A DNA stretch of 64,000 nt from Mesorhizobium sp. L-8-3 (GCF_016756615.1 NZ_AP023262.1:3411501-3475500); one strand, 5' to 3'; shown: positions 8,023 through 18,224, counted from the first letter of the stretch. Translations and numbers: made by a program. The notes: generated from the letters alone by a model not told the origin.

Positions 8023-9351
8023 CTACTCTGCCGGCTGCAAGGCGGGTGTTTCCACCGGCGTTTGCCCGCCGCCCCCGAGCGCGTCGTTCAGCTTCGCCAG
8101 GTCGAGTTCGTTTTCCCACCGGGCGACGACGATCGTCGCGACGGCATTGCCGATGAAGTTCGTGAGCGCCCGGCATTCCGACATGAAGCGGTCGATGCCG
8201 AGGATGAGAGCCATGCCGGCGACAGGCACGGAGGGAACCACCGAGAGCGTCGCGGCCAGCGTGATGAAGCCGGCGCCGGTGATGCCGGCGGCTCCCTTGG
8301 AGCTCAGCATCGCGACGAGCAGGAGCAGCAGCTGGTCGCCCAGAGACAGCGGAATGTCGACCGCCTGCGCGATGAAGAGCGCGGCGAGGGTCATATAGAT
8401 GTTGGTGCCGTCGAGATTGAACGAATAGCCCGTCGGAATGACGAGGCCGACGACCGAGCGCTTGCAGCCGGCCCGTTCCATCTTTTGCATCAGCGCCGGC
8501 AGTGCCGCCTCGGACGACGAGGTGCCGAGCACGAGGAGCAACTCCTCTTTGATGTAGCGGATGAGCGCCAGGATCGAGAAGCCGTTGTATCTGGCGACCG
8601 CGCCCAGAACCACGAAGACGAACAGGAATGCGGTGATGTAGAAGGTGGCGATCAGGAAGGCGAGGTTGGCCACCGAGCCGATGCCATATTTGCCGATGGT
8701 GAAGGCCATGGCGCCGAATGCGCCGATGGGCGCGGCCTTCATCAGTATGGCGACCAGCCGGAAGATCGGGGTCGTCAGCGCCTGCAGGAAATCGACGACC
8801 GGTTTTGCCTGCTCGCCGACCATGCCGAGCGCGATGCCGAAAAGGACCGAAAGGAACAGGACCTGCAAGATGTCGCCTTCGGCGAACGCGCCGACCATGG
8901 TCTGCGGGATGATATTCATCAGGAAGCCGGTGATGGTCGATTCATGCGCCTTGGTCGCATAGGTCGCGACGGCGTCGGCATCGAGCGAGGCGGGATCGAT
9001 ATGCATGCCCGCGCCCGGCTGGATGACGTTGGCGACCACCAGGCCGACGGCGAGCGCGAGCGTGGAGAAGGTCAGGAAATAGAGCATGGCCTTGCCGGCC
9101 ACGCGCCCGACCTTCTTGAGATCGGACATTCCGGCGATGCCGGTCGCGACCGTCAGGAAGATCACCGGGGCGATGATCATCTTGACGAGCTTGATGAACG
9201 CGTCGCCGAGCGGTTTGAGGCCGGCGCCGAAATCGGGATAATAATGGCCGACGAGCATGCCGGCGACGATGGCCACGATCACCTGGACATAGAGGTGACG
9301 ATAGAACGGCAGGGGGGCACGCGTTTGCGTGACGGCAGGCGAGATGTGCAC
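8023..9351 (-). CDS. dctA: C4-dicarboxylate:cation symporter DctA
   Basis: 442 residues, the normal size for DctA (DAACS family), which imports succinate, fumarate and malate with protons or sodium across the inner membrane. Seen: [20 protein letters not shown] at the N-terminus, [17 protein letters not shown], the serine-rich loop [19 protein letters not shown], the re-entrant loop [20 protein letters not shown] and [19 protein letters not shown] start with AAGGAGG upstream; the open frame continues about 105 codons further but overlaps the promoter. A sigma-54 promoter and an enhancer-like palindrome lie upstream and dctBD is divergent, so the gene is presumably activated by DctB/DctD. Confidence 0.96.
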   Translation of the reverse strand: MHISPAVTQTRAPLPFYRHLYVQVIVAIVAGMLVGHYYPDFGAGLKPLGDAFIKLVKMIIAPVIFLTVATGIAGMSDLKKVGRVAGKAMLYFLTFSTLALAVGLVVANVIQPGAGMHIDPASLDADAVATYATKAHESTITGFLMNIIPQTMVGAFAEGDILQVLFLSVLFGIALGMVGEQAKPVVDFLQALTTPIFRLVAILMKAAPIGAFGAMAFTIGKYGIGSVANLAFLIATFYITAFLFVFVVLGAVARYNGFSILALIRYIKEELLLVLGTSSSEAALPALMQKMERAGCKRSVVGLVIPTGYSFNLDGTNIYMTLAALFIAQAVDIPLSLGDQLLLLLVAMLSSKGAAGITGAGFITLAATLSVVPSVPVAGMALILGIDRFMSECRALTNFIGNAVATIVVARWENELDLAKLNDALGGGGQTPVETPALQPAE

Positions 9352-9425
9352 GGCTTCCTCCTTTCGCACCCCGACCGGAAACCGGCTCTTCCCGGGGTGG
9401 CTTGCTGCAATCGAAAAGGACGTGA

Positions 9426-9440
9426 GCAAGCCGCGTGCCA
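9426..9440 (-). promoter_or_regulatory. Sigma-54 (-24/-12) promoter of dctA
   Basis: Minus strand TGGCACGCGGCTTGC is an exact fit to TGGCAC-N5-TTGC. It ends about 75 bases upstream of the dctA GTG. Expected for dctA genes, which are RpoN-dependent. Confidence 0.88.
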
Positions 9441-9514
9441 ACCAGCGCTCATTTCGATAAGCCATTGGATAATTTGATATATCTCGCTGGTTGCATGAAG
9501 CGCGGCGATACAGC

Positions 9515-9532
9515 TGTGCGAATTTCCGCACA
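9515..9532. promoter_or_regulatory. DctD enhancer-like palindrome (UAS)
   Basis: TGTGCGAATTTCCGCACA, with 6-base arms TGTGCG/CGCACA, about 75-92 bases upstream of the -24 element of dctA, the usual place for a bound sigma-54 activator dimer. Only one clear copy was found, whereas rhizobial dctA enhancers typically have two. Confidence 0.65.
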
Positions 9533-9574
9533 TCGTGGATGGCGTTGCGTGCGGTTTCATGCTCAAAATCGCCG

Positions 9575-11416
9575 ATGATCAGCGCCACGACGACCGGCAT
9601 CTCGACCGACCTCTCCCGCGCGGCGCGGCGCCAGTGGCTCGTGTTCGCCATCGCCCTGCTGCTCATGTCGATCGCAGCGCTTTATGGAGCCGGGATATAC
9701 GGCCGGTCGGCAGCGCTCTCGACGCTGCGAGAGCAGGGCCGGACCGAGGCGAACCTGAAAGTTGCCCTGCTGCGGGCCGTCCTGGAGCGCCCGCGCGCCC
9801 TGCCATTCCTTCTTGCCCGCGACCCGGATGTGGAGAACGCCCTGACCGGTGCCGACCCTGCCGGACGTGCGTTGCTCGACCGCAAGCTCGAAGAGCTGGT
9901 GGCCGGCACGAGCGCAGCGGTGATCTACGTCATCGACAGCAAGGGGATGGCGATCGCGGCCAGCAACTGGCGGGAGCCGACGAGCTTCGTCGGCAGCAAC
10001 TATTTGTTCCGCGCCTATTTTTCCGATGCGATGAAGGCGGGAACCGCCGAGCAGTTTGCCATGGGCTCGGTCAGCAAACGGCCCGGCCTCTACATCTCTC
10101 ACAGGATCGGCCCGGCTACGTCACCCCTCGGCGTGGTCGTCGCCAAGATGGAGTTCGACCGGCTGGAACAGGACTGGCAGGAGACGCAGCGCCCGTCCTA
10201 TGTCGTCGATGCCGATCACGTGGTGCTAATCACCAGCATCCCTTCCTGGCGTTTCATGACCACCGAGCCGCTGCCGTCGGAAAGCCTCACCGCCATCCGG
10301 GAAAGCCTCCAGTTCGGCGAAGCCCCGCTGGCGCAGTTGCCCTTCGAGCGGGCCGGCGCAACCGACCTCATCCGCGCGATACTGCCGGGCGGCGGGGCAG
10401 AATCCTATCTGCGTGTCGCCGCGCCCGTCGCCTCGACGCCCTGGCAGTTTGAATATCTCGTGCCGGTCGCCGGCGCGATCGCCGCCGGCATGCGCGAAGC
10501 AAGGCTGGCGGCTCTGCTCGCGATCGGAGCGATCACGCTCGCCGCCGCGATCTGGCTGCGCCGCCGCCAGACGGCGCTCGCCGACGCCGCCCGCGATCAG
10601 GCCGCCCGCGAAGAGCTCGAACGCCGTGTGGACGCGCGGACACGAGACTTGAGCCTCGCCCGCGACCGCCTGCAGGCCGAAATCGTCGATCATCGCGAAA
10701 CCGAAACCAGGCTCCAGGCCGTGCAGCAGGATCTCGTGCAAGCCAACCGCCTGGCGATCCTCGGCCAGATCGCGGCCGGCGTCGCGCATGAAATCAACCA
10801 GCCGCTCGCCACCATCCGCGCCTATGCCGACAATTCGAAGGTCTTTCTGGCGCGCAGCAGGCCGGAGCCCGTGCTCGAGAATCTCGGCCTCATCGCGGAT
10901 CTGACCGAACGGATCGCCAAGATCACGGAGGATCTCAAGGCGCTCGCCCGCAAGGGCCGCTCCGGCGAGGAGGCGGTCGAACTGCGGGAAATCGTCGACG
11001 GCGCGGTCATGCTGCTGCGCAGCCGCTTCACCGGCCGGCTCGACCGCCTGGCCATCGCTCCCATGCCCGGGGGCCTTGACGTCATGGGCAATCGGCTGCG
11101 GCTCGAACAGGTCTTCATCAACCTCTTCCAGAATGCGCTGGAGGCCGTCGAGGACAAGGCCGACGGCCGGGTCGACGTCTCGGTCGCGGTCGTGGATGCG
11201 GAGGTCGTCGCCACGGTGGCCGACAACGGCCCAGGCATTTCCCCCGCCATCCTGGCCTCGCTCTTCGAACCCTTCAACACCTCCAAGGAAAAGGGCCTTG
11301 GGCTCGGCCTCGTCATCGCCAAGGACATCGTCGCCGACTATGGCGGGCGGCTGGAGGTCGAAACGGATATGCGCGGCGCCCGCTTCAGGGTCCATCTGCG
11401 AAAGGCCCAAGCATGA
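9575..11416 (+). CDS. dctB: C4-dicarboxylate sensor histidine kinase DctB
   Basis: About 613 residues. A first membrane segment (about residues 17-37, [20 protein letters not shown]) and a second around 310-325 ([18 protein letters not shown]) bracket a periplasmic sensing domain of roughly 270 residues, as in DctB. Then a coiled coil, the H-box [16 protein letters not shown] with phospho-His near 405, the N-box [16 protein letters not shown] and GLGLGLVI. It phosphorylates DctD in response to dicarboxylates. The start is uncertain: an in-frame ATG lies 28 codons upstream and neither has a strong SD. The 3' end overlaps dctD by ATGA. Confidence 0.94.
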   Translation: MISATTTGISTDLSRAARRQWLVFAIALLLMSIAALYGAGIYGRSAALSTLREQGRTEANLKVALLRAVLERPRALPFLLARDPDVENALTGADPAGRALLDRKLEELVAGTSAAVIYVIDSKGMAIAASNWREPTSFVGSNYLFRAYFSDAMKAGTAEQFAMGSVSKRPGLYISHRIGPATSPLGVVVAKMEFDRLEQDWQETQRPSYVVDADHVVLITSIPSWRFMTTEPLPSESLTAIRESLQFGEAPLAQLPFERAGATDLIRAILPGGGAESYLRVAAPVASTPWQFEYLVPVAGAIAAGMREARLAALLAIGAITLAAAIWLRRRQTALADAARDQAAREELERRVDARTRDLSLARDRLQAEIVDHRETETRLQAVQQDLVQANRLAILGQIAAGVAHEINQPLATIRAYADNSKVFLARSRPEPVLENLGLIADLTERIAKITEDLKALARKGRSGEEAVELREIVDGAVMLLRSRFTGRLDRLAIAPMPGGLDVMGNRLRLEQVFINLFQNALEAVEDKADGRVDVSVAVVDAEVVATVADNGPGISPAILASLFEPFNTSKEKGLGLGLVIAKDIVADYGGRLEVETDMRGARFRVHLRKAQA

Positions 11417-12768
11417 CCTCGCCCGTCCTTCTGATTGACGACGACAGGCAACTCCTGCGTGCCACGGCACAGACGCTGGAACTGGCCGGCTTCGACGTTA
11501 CCGCGCTCGGTTCGGCCGCCGAGGGGCTCAGCCTCGTCGATATGAACTTCGCCGGCGTCGTGGTCTCCGATATCCGTATGCCGGGCATTGACGGGCTCCA
11601 GCTTTTCGAGCGCATCCGCGACGTCGATGCGGAGATTCCGGTGGTCCTCGTGACCGGTCACGGAGACATCCCCACCGCCGTCAAGGCGATCCAGGACGGC
11701 GTCTACGACTTCATCGCCAAACCCTTTCCCGCCGAGCGGCTGATCCAGTGCGTGCGACGCGCCGCCGAAAAGCGCGGCCTGGTGATGGAAAACCGCCGCC
11801 TGAAGGAAGCGGCGCGGCAGGCGGAGGAAGACTTTCCGCTGATCGGCCAGACGCCTGTCATGGACCGTCTGCGCCAGATGCTGCGCCAGATCGCCGATAC
11901 CGATGTCGACGTGCTGGTGACCGGCGAGACGGGCAGCGGCAAGGAGGTCGTGGCGCGACTTCTGCACGGGTGGAGCCGCCGCTCCAAGGGCAATTTCGTC
12001 GCGCTCAACTGTGGCGCGCTGCCGGAACAGGTAATCGAAAGCGAACTCTTCGGTCACGAGCCGGGCGCCTTCACGGGCGCCCAGAAGAAGCGCATCGGCC
12101 GCATCGAGCATTCGAGCGGTGGCACGCTGTTCCTCGATGAACTGGAAAGCATGCCGCCTTCCACGCAGATCCAGATGTTGCGCGTGCTCGAAATGCGGGA
12201 AGTGACGCCGCTCGGCACGAACGAGGTGCGGCCGGTCGACATCCGCATCGTCGCGGCGGCCAAGGTCGATCTCGCCGATCCCGGACAGCGAAAGACGTTC
12301 CGGGAGGATCTCTACTATCGCCTGAACGTCGTCTCGCTTTCCATACCGCCTCTGCGCGAGCGTCGGGAGGATGTTCCGCTTCTCTTCAGCTATTTCGCCG
12401 AGCGCGCCGCGCGGCGCTTCCAACGCGAAGCGCCCGCGCTTTCGGACGAAATTCTGCGGCACCTCGGCGAGCACGATTGGCCCGGCAACGTGCGCGAGCT
12501 CTACCATTTCGCCGAGCGTGCCGTCCTGGGCCTGGTGCCGAAAGCCGCCGCGCCGGCGGCGGGCACGCACGGTACGAGCGATTCCGGCACGCTTCCCGAA
12601 CGTCTGGAGCGGCTGGAGGCGGAGATCATCCGCGACACGCTTTCGGCCCATGGCGGGGATGTCCAGGAAACGATCGCCGCCCTGGGTATTCCGCGCAAGA
12701 CCTTCTACGATAAGCTCCAGCGTCATGGGATCGTCCGGCGGGACTTTTCGGGCAAAGGCGAGGCGTGA
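11413..12768 (+). CDS. dctD: Sigma-54 response regulator DctD
   Basis: 451 residues in three parts: receiver domain with phospho-acceptor Asp53 in VVSDIRMPG and Lys in AKPFP; AAA+ domain with Walker A GETGSGKE at about 171, the sigma-54 contact loop GAFTGA at about 218-223 and Walker B GGTLFLDE; and a Fis-type DNA-binding end [20 protein letters not shown]. It couples ATP hydrolysis to open-complex formation at RpoN promoters, here the divergent dctA. Translationally coupled to dctB. Confidence 0.96.
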   Translation: MTSPVLLIDDDRQLLRATAQTLELAGFDVTALGSAAEGLSLVDMNFAGVVVSDIRMPGIDGLQLFERIRDVDAEIPVVLVTGHGDIPTAVKAIQDGVYDFIAKPFPAERLIQCVRRAAEKRGLVMENRRLKEAARQAEEDFPLIGQTPVMDRLRQMLRQIADTDVDVLVTGETGSGKEVVARLLHGWSRRSKGNFVALNCGALPEQVIESELFGHEPGAFTGAQKKRIGRIEHSSGGTLFLDELESMPPSTQIQMLRVLEMREVTPLGTNEVRPVDIRIVAAAKVDLADPGQRKTFREDLYYRLNVVSLSIPPLRERREDVPLLFSYFAERAARRFQREAPALSDEILRHLGEHDWPGNVRELYHFAERAVLGLVPKAAAPAAGTHGTSDSGTLPERLERLEAEIIRDTLSAHGGDVQETIAALGIPRKTFYDKLQRHGIVRRDFSGKGEA

Positions 12769-12859
12769 CGCGCTGGCGCCAGTTCCGCGGCTTGCGGTAC
12801 GTCGATCCAGCGCATGTCCCTTTTCCCGAAACCGCTGCATGTTTTTGAGGAGAGATGCT

Positions 12860-14413
12860 TCAGATCTTCTTCGTGCGGCCTTCCCAGAACGGAGCGCGAA
12901 GGACGTTTTTCTGCACCTTGCCCGCCGGACCGACCGGCAGCGGTTCGTCGCGGAAGGTGATCCCTTTGGGGCATTTGTAGCCGCCGATATGTTTGCGGCA
13001 ATGGGCGATCAGCTCGACATCGGTCGCGGTCTGGCCGGGCTTGAGGACGACGATGCCGTGCACCGCTTCGCCCCATTCCTCCGACGGCACGCCAACCACC
13101 GACGCCTGCATGACGGACGGGTGGCTGTAGAGCGCTCGCTCCACCTCGATGGAAAAGACGTTCTCTCCGCCGGTCACGATCATGTCCTTCACGCGGTCGG
13201 CTACATATAGGTAACCATCCTTGTCCATGTAACCGGCGTCTCCCGAGAACATCCAGCCGTCGCGTAGCGCGGCGGCCGTTTGTTCGGGCTTGCCCAGATA
13301 CTCCCGCATCAAATAGTCGGATCGCATCGCGATCTCGCCGAGTTCGCCGCGCGGCAGATCGTGGCCATCCGGGTCGACGATGCGAATTTCGACACCGGGC
13401 GCCGGTTGGCCGCAGGCGGCGATGCGATGAGCCCTCGGCCCGTCGAAGACGTGGTCGCGCCAGCGAAGCATGGTCGCGAAACCGCCGGTCTCGGTCATCC
13501 CGTAGATCTGGTAGAAGCGCCAGCCAGGCAGCTTGCGCGCAGCCTCAGCCATCAATTCACGCGGCATCGGCGAGCCGCCATAGACGAGCGTGCGCAGGCT
13601 CGAAAGGTCGTAGCGGTCGAAGTCCGGGTGGTTGAGCATCATCGTGATCATGGTCGGCACCATGACGGCATTCGTGACACCGTGTTCGCTAATGGCCTGC
13701 ATCATCGCGACCGGCTCGAACTTGGGCAGGACGACGTGCGTGCCGGCGCACAGCGTGATGTAGAGGGCGGCGTTCGCGGCGGAGAAATGGAAGAAGCCGC
13801 CGACATAGGCGAAGCTGAGATCCTCGATATCAGGCAGCATGGCGAGATAGGCGACGGTCGCCTGGGTGAGAGCCTGGTGCGTGAACGCGACCCCCTTCGG
13901 GTCGCCGGTGGTGCCGCCGGTGTAGAACACGGCGTAGAGGTCCTCTCCCGTGCGCCCGGCGTCTTCCGCGGGCTCGCTGGCCGCGATGAGGTCTTCGTAG
14001 GACAGCATGTCCTCGGGCGTACCACCCTCGCCCATATAGATCAGCGCCTCGAGCGGAAGTTCCCTTGCGAGTTCACGCGCCTGCCCGACGAAGTCCGTCC
14101 CGACGAAGAGAACCTTCGCGCCGCAGTCCTTCAGGGCATAGGCATTTTCGGCTTTCGACCAGCGGACGTTCATCGGCGCGAAGCAGCCGCCGGCATGAGG
14201 AATGGCGTAGAAGAGTTCGACATACCGGTCGGAATTCATGGACAGGACGGCCACGAAATCGCCCGCCGCCAGGCCGAGCTTCTTCAGTGCGGCTGCCAGC
14301 CTGGCGGTACGTTCAGCGAACTCCGTCCAGCTTCGGCGACGTTCGCCATAGACCGTTGCGGTTCCTTGGGGATTGAGCGTCGTCGCCTGGCGTACGAACT
14401 GGGTGATCTGCAT
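12860..14413 (-). CDS. Acyl-CoA ligase, AMP-forming
   Basis: 517 residues, ANL superfamily. Motifs: FYTGGTTGDPKG (the usual SGTTG Ser is Gly here), YQIYGMTETGG, MFSGDAGYMDKDGYLYVADRVKDMIVTGGENV, and C-terminal GKVQKNVLR with the catalytic Lys. Monocistronic on the minus strand, convergent with dctD and divergent from the racemase operon, sharing a 173-base promoter gap containing an operator-like motif. The substrate acid is unknown; the short N-terminus resembles medium-chain and aryl acid ligases. Confidence 0.92.
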   Translation of the reverse strand: MQITQFVRQATTLNPQGTATVYGERRRSWTEFAERTARLAAALKKLGLAAGDFVAVLSMNSDRYVELFYAIPHAGGCFAPMNVRWSKAENAYALKDCGAKVLFVGTDFVGQARELARELPLEALIYMGEGGTPEDMLSYEDLIAASEPAEDAGRTGEDLYAVFYTGGTTGDPKGVAFTHQALTQATVAYLAMLPDIEDLSFAYVGGFFHFSAANAALYITLCAGTHVVLPKFEPVAMMQAISEHGVTNAVMVPTMITMMLNHPDFDRYDLSSLRTLVYGGSPMPRELMAEAARKLPGWRFYQIYGMTETGGFATMLRWRDHVFDGPRAHRIAACGQPAPGVEIRIVDPDGHDLPRGELGEIAMRSDYLMREYLGKPEQTAAALRDGWMFSGDAGYMDKDGYLYVADRVKDMIVTGGENVFSIEVERALYSHPSVMQASVVGVPSEEWGEAVHGIVVLKPGQTATDVELIAHCRKHIGGYKCPKGITFRDEPLPVGPAGKVQKNVLRAPFWEGRTKKI

Positions 14414-14553
14414 CTGTCCTCCTCCATCGCCGAACCAGCCGGCCGCATGTCGGCTTTGGCCTCACACGTCGCTTTCGGGCGTCGTGGCGGCGCATTGCCT
14501 CCCGATAAGCGGCCGCGCGGCTTGCGCGTCGTTTCAATTACAGTTAGCATGAT

Positions 14554-14571
14554 TACAGTATTATAGCGAAC
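14554..14571 (-). promoter_or_regulatory. Weak operator-like motif in the ligase/racemase divergent gap
   Basis: Minus strand GTTCGCTATAATACTGTA keeps GCT, TAC and TA of the recurrent motif (about half of the 18 positions). A second half-match, CATGCTAACTGTAATT on the minus strand, lies just upstream. The gap is AT-rich compared with its surroundings, as expected for a promoter. Confidence 0.35.
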
Positions 14572-14586
14572 AAATTGAGGTCAACC

Positions 14587-15705
14587 GTGCACGGACCGCT
14601 CACCGGGGTCAGAGTCGTCGAACTGGCGGGACAGGGGCCGGCGCCTTTCGCATGTGCCATCCTGGCGGATTTCGGCGCGGACGTCGTGCTGATCGACCGG
14701 TCGCCGGCATCTGGGTGGGAACCCGACATTCCGCGAAAGTACGACTTCTATATGCGCAACAAGCGCTCCGTCGCGCTCGACCTGAAGTCTTCGGAAGGCA
14801 TGGCGATGGCGAAGGCGATGATCTCCAGGGCGGATGTTCTCGTCGAGGGCTATCGGCCCGGTGTCGTCGAGCGGTTGGGGCTCGGGCCCGAGCCATGTCT
14901 GGAAATCAACCCGCGTCTGGTCTTCGCGCGTATGACCGGCTGGGGTCAGGACGGCCCTTACGCTCAGGAAGCGGGCCATGACATCAACTATCTGGCCCTG
15001 ACCGGCGCGCTCCATTCCATCGGCGCTGCCGAGCTGCCGCCTCCACCGCCCCTGAATCTGGTGGCGGATCTCGGCGGCGGGGGAATGTTCCTTGTCGCAG
15101 GCATCCTCATGGCGCTGCTCCATGCACGGGAGACCGGCCAGGGCCAGGTGGTGGACTGCGCCATGCTGGACGGCGTTTCCCAACTCATGTCCGCCTTCCA
15201 CGCCTTTCGCCAGCGGGGCAGCTGGTCGGGCCGCCGGCAAGACAACATCGTTGATGGAGGCGCGCACTATTTCGGCACCTATGCGACCAAGGACGGCAGG
15301 TTCGTTTCCGTCGGTGCCATGGAGCCACAGTTCTATGCGAATCTTCTCGAGGCTCTCGAGATCGATCCCGCGCAATTGCCCGACCGTGACGACCGCTCAA
15401 ACTGGCCTTTCCTGCGGCAGCGGTTCGCACAAGTCTTCGCGATGCGCACCCGCGCCGAATGGCAAGAGCGCATGAAGGGCAGGGACGCCTGCTTCGCGCC
15501 GGTGCTGTCGATCGACGAGGCCTGGAGCCACCCACAGATGCAGGCGCGGGGCACCTTCGCCGAATTCGGCGGGCTCAACTATCCGGCGCCGGCGCCGCGC
15601 CTCTCTACAACGCCCGGCAGCCTGCGCAATGCCGCGCCCGAGCCCGGCGCCGACACGAGCGCCGTGCTCGCCGACTGGGGAATCGAACTGACGAGGAAAG
15701 CATGA
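14587..15705 (+). CDS. CaiB/BaiF family alpha-methylacyl-CoA racemase
   Basis: 372 residues of the class III CoA-transferase fold. It has the racemase triad rather than a transferase signature: GHDINYLALTGAL with His131, ADLGGGGMFLV with Asp161 and MEPQFY with Glu246, spaced exactly as His126/Asp156/Glu241 of mycobacterial Mcr. It should interconvert (R)- and (S)-2-methylacyl-CoA so that an S-specific acyl-CoA dehydrogenase can act; the next gene is such a dehydrogenase and overlaps by ATGA. The GTG start has GAGG upstream; a TTG four codons earlier overlaps that site. Confidence 0.92.
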   Translation: MHGPLTGVRVVELAGQGPAPFACAILADFGADVVLIDRSPASGWEPDIPRKYDFYMRNKRSVALDLKSSEGMAMAKAMISRADVLVEGYRPGVVERLGLGPEPCLEINPRLVFARMTGWGQDGPYAQEAGHDINYLALTGALHSIGAAELPPPPPLNLVADLGGGGMFLVAGILMALLHARETGQGQVVDCAMLDGVSQLMSAFHAFRQRGSWSGRRQDNIVDGGAHYFGTYATKDGRFVSVGAMEPQFYANLLEALEIDPAQLPDRDDRSNWPFLRQRFAQVFAMRTRAEWQERMKGRDACFAPVLSIDEAWSHPQMQARGTFAEFGGLNYPAPAPRLSTTPGSLRNAAPEPGADTSAVLADWGIELTRKA

Positions 15706-16847
15706 TCTTCAACGACGACCAGACTGCGCTCAGGGAGGCCGCGGACCGGTTTGCCAGGGAGGTCCTGCTTCCCGGCTACCAGAAGCGCGAGAACCAGCCG
15801 TTCGACCGCGACCTCGCTCGCGAGATGGGTTCGCTCGGCTTCATCGGAACCGATCTGCCGGAGGAACTGGGAGGGCTGGGTCAGACCTCCATCACCACCG
15901 GCCTCGTGGCGGAGGCGCTTGCCTATGGTGATTTCAACATGTCGGCGCTGCCTGTCAATGTCTCGCTCAACGCCGCCGTCCTGCTGCAGTACGCGCCAAA
16001 GGCGATCGCGCGGGAGTGGGTGCCGAAGATGATTGCCGGCGAGAAGCTGATGGCGATCTGCCTCACCGAGCCGCGCGGCGGATCCGACGCGGCGCGCATC
16101 GAACTGAGGGCGCGCAGGCGCGGCGGCGACTATGTGCTCACGGGCGAGAAGACGTCGATCACCTTTGCCGATTGCGCCGACATCTTCCTGGTGTTCGCTC
16201 GCACGGGCCGTCCGGAAGACGGTGCGAAAGGCGTGTCGGCCTTCTTCATCCCCGAGGGCACGCCCGGCATTGCCCGGCTCAAGTTCAACGACATCGGCCA
16301 CCGGGTCGTCGGTCGGGGATCCCTGTTCTTCGAGGACGTCGTGCTCCCGGAAGAATACAGGCTCGGGCCGGAAGGGACCGGCTTCACGCAGGTCATGCAC
16401 GGCTTCGACTATTCGCGCGCGCTCATCGCGCTCGAATGCGCAGGCGCCGCGAAAGCCTCGCTCGATGAGGCATGGGCTTACGTGAAGGACCGTCAGGCCT
16501 TCGGCCGGCCGATCGGGCAGTTCCAGGGGGTGAGCTTTCCGCTTGCCGAGGGCGAGTCCGTCATCGAGGCGATCCGACAGCTGGCCTATCATACGCTGCA
16601 ACTGCGCGAGGCTGGAATGCCGCACACGTCGGAGGCGGCGATGTGCAAATGGATGGGTCCCAAGCACGCGATGGAGGTGATCCACAACTGCCTGCTCGCC
16701 ACCGGCCACTACGGCTATTCCTTCGACCTTCCGCACCAGCAGCGCATGCGCGACGTCATGGGCCTGCAGATCGGCGACGGCACCGCCGGAGTGATGAAAC
16801 AGATCATCGCGCGGCAAAAAATCGGGCGCGCCGCCGTCCCCTACTGA
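15702..16847 (+). CDS. Acyl-CoA dehydrogenase with Asp at the canonical Glu position
   Basis: 381 residues. Landmarks: ICLTEPRGGSDAARIELRAR, LTGEKTSITFADCADIFLV, FGRPIGQFQGVSFPLAEGE and HYGYSFDLPHQQRMRDVMG. The C-terminal segment IGDGTAGVMKQIIAR aligns with IYEGTxQIQRxIxAR of medium-chain enzymes, so the catalytic Glu is replaced by Asp. The gene at 46.3-47.4 kb has the same change (ADGTPQIMK), and the two look paralogous. Start codon overlaps the racemase stop; the pair probably acts together on a 2-branched or cyclic acyl-CoA. Confidence 0.92.
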   Translation: MIFNDDQTALREAADRFAREVLLPGYQKRENQPFDRDLAREMGSLGFIGTDLPEELGGLGQTSITTGLVAEALAYGDFNMSALPVNVSLNAAVLLQYAPKAIAREWVPKMIAGEKLMAICLTEPRGGSDAARIELRARRRGGDYVLTGEKTSITFADCADIFLVFARTGRPEDGAKGVSAFFIPEGTPGIARLKFNDIGHRVVGRGSLFFEDVVLPEEYRLGPEGTGFTQVMHGFDYSRALIALECAGAAKASLDEAWAYVKDRQAFGRPIGQFQGVSFPLAEGESVIEAIRQLAYHTLQLREAGMPHTSEAAMCKWMGPKHAMEVIHNCLLATGHYGYSFDLPHQQRMRDVMGLQIGDGTAGVMKQIIARQKIGRAAVPY

Positions 16848-16854
16848 AGACGGG

Positions 16855-16872
16855 TTGTTCAGCGCTGAACAA
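16855..16872. promoter_or_regulatory. Perfect 18-bp palindrome after the dehydrogenase gene
   Basis: TTGTTCAGCGCTGAACAA reads the same on both strands with no spacer. As RNA it would give a 7-bp stem with a 4-base loop but no U-run follows, so it is either a weak terminator of the racemase operon or a protein-binding dyad upstream of the Liv operon. Confidence 0.45.
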
Positions 16873-16875
16873 ACA

Positions 16876-16931
16876 ATAAGCTAGCGCATTTTTTGTTGGC
16901 GTATTTAAAAAAGATACGCTACTGTATGATG
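16876..16931 (+). promoter_or_regulatory. Two operator-like motifs upstream of the first Liv operon
   Basis: ATAAGCTAGCGCATTTTT at 16876-16893 and ATACGCTACTGTATGATG at 16914-16931. The second matches the copy at 60.8 kb, upstream of the other Liv operon, at 14 of 18 positions. The intervening GCGTATTTAAAAAAGATACGC is also an inverted repeat. About 100 bases upstream of the substrate-binding protein gene. Confidence 0.55.
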
Positions 16932-17033
16932 AGCTTCCAGACGGTGTTGGCACTTGAATCGTGTCTGGCCGCGCCTTTGGCGGGCCGGGTCGGGCGAAGC
17001 TGAAGAAATATCCTTAGTGAGGGAGGAAGCACT

Positions 17034-18224
17034 ATGGCGTTCAGAAAACTCAAGGCAGCAATCCTGTCGGGCGTGGCAGTCACCGCGACGGCCCTGCCGG
17101 CCGTTGCCGACGTGAACATTCTTTATCTGTCCGACATGTCGGGCCCGACATCCGTGCTGACCGGCGAGTCCAGCCAGCGCGCGATCGAGATGGCGATCGA
17201 CGATTTCGGCGGCGAGGTGAACGGCGAGAAGATCGTGCTGAACGTGGCCGATCATCTGTCGAAGCCCGATGTCGGGCTCGGCATCGCCCGCGAGTGGGTC
17301 GACAAAGACAAGGTGGACCTGCTGTTCAGCGTCGACCAGTCGGCGGTTGCGCTTGCCGTATCCGACCTCGTGCGCGACAAGAACATAGCCTATGTCCACG
17401 GCGCGTCCAGCACCGCGCTCACCAACGAGAAGTGCGGACCCAACCAGGTCCAGATGCTGATGGACAGCTACGGGCTGTCACGCGCCATCACGATTCCTCT
17501 TATCGAGGCCGGCCGCAAGAAGTGGTACTACATCACGGTCGACTATGCGTTCGGCCAGGATGTCCAGGCCAAGGGCGAGGATGCGATCAAGGAAGCGGGT
17601 GGCGAGTTCCTCGGCGCCTCCAAGCACTCGCCGCAGACGACCGACTTCTCCGCATTCCTGCTCGAGGCAAAGTCGAAAGGCGCCGAGACGATCGGGCTGG
17701 CGACGTTCGGCGCCTGGCAGGTGGCCATCGCCAAGCAGGTGCAGGAGTTCGGGCTGGACATTCCGCTGGCGCCATACTTTCTCGGCGACACCGACATCAA
17801 GGCGGCCGGGCTCGACAGCTTTCAGAATGTTGAGAGCGCGATCCAGTTCTACTGGGACCAGAACGACAAGACGCGCGAATTCTCCAAGCGCTACCAGGAG
17901 CGCTACAGCCGTCCGCCGACCTTCACCAACGCGATGCACTACGAGTTCATCACCCATTACCTGAAGGCGATGAAGGAACTCGGCAAGAAGGACGCCACCG
18001 AGGTCGTCAAGAAGATGCGCGAGATGCCGATCCAGATGATCAATGGCGACACCGCCACGATCCGCGAGGACGGCCGCACCATGCGCCCGATGTATTCCTA
18101 CATCACCAAGACCCCGCAGGAGAGCACCGGCGACTGGGACTTCATGAAGATCACGGGCAAGATCGACGCCGACAAGATTGCTCCGCCCCTGTCGGACAGC
18201 AAGTGCCCGCTGGTCAAGGGTTAA
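17034..18224 (+). CDS. ABC transporter substrate-binding protein (LivK-like)
   Basis: 396 residues. Signal peptide MAFRKLKAAILSGVAVTATA with likely cleavage after PAVA|D, so periplasmic. The mature part starts VNILYLSDMSGPTSVLTGES and has the type I periplasmic-binding-protein layout of the branched-chain amino acid/urea/aromatic acid family. In clusters like this such proteins usually bind carboxylic acids or aromatics; the true ligand is unknown. SD GGGAGGAAG precedes the ATG. First gene of an operon K-G-F-H-M, with an operator-like motif upstream. Confidence 0.93.
   Translation: MAFRKLKAAILSGVAVTATALPAVADVNILYLSDMSGPTSVLTGESSQRAIEMAIDDFGGEVNGEKIVLNVADHLSKPDVGLGIAREWVDKDKVDLLFSVDQSAVALAVSDLVRDKNIAYVHGASSTALTNEKCGPNQVQMLMDSYGLSRAITIPLIEAGRKKWYYITVDYAFGQDVQAKGEDAIKEAGGEFLGASKHSPQTTDFSAFLLEAKSKGAETIGLATFGAWQVAIAKQVQEFGLDIPLAPYFLGDTDIKAAGLDSFQNVESAIQFYWDQNDKTREFSKRYQERYSRPPTFTNAMHYEFITHYLKAMKELGKKDATEVVKKMREMPIQMINGDTATIREDGRTMRPMYSYITKTPQESTGDWDFMKITGKIDADKIAPPLSDSKCPLVKG

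Noticed and set aside
8062..9477. Plus-strand open frame of 471 codons opposite dctA
   Set aside because: Antisense shadow rich in Asp/Glu/His/Arg; dctA on the other strand has a full set of family motifs.
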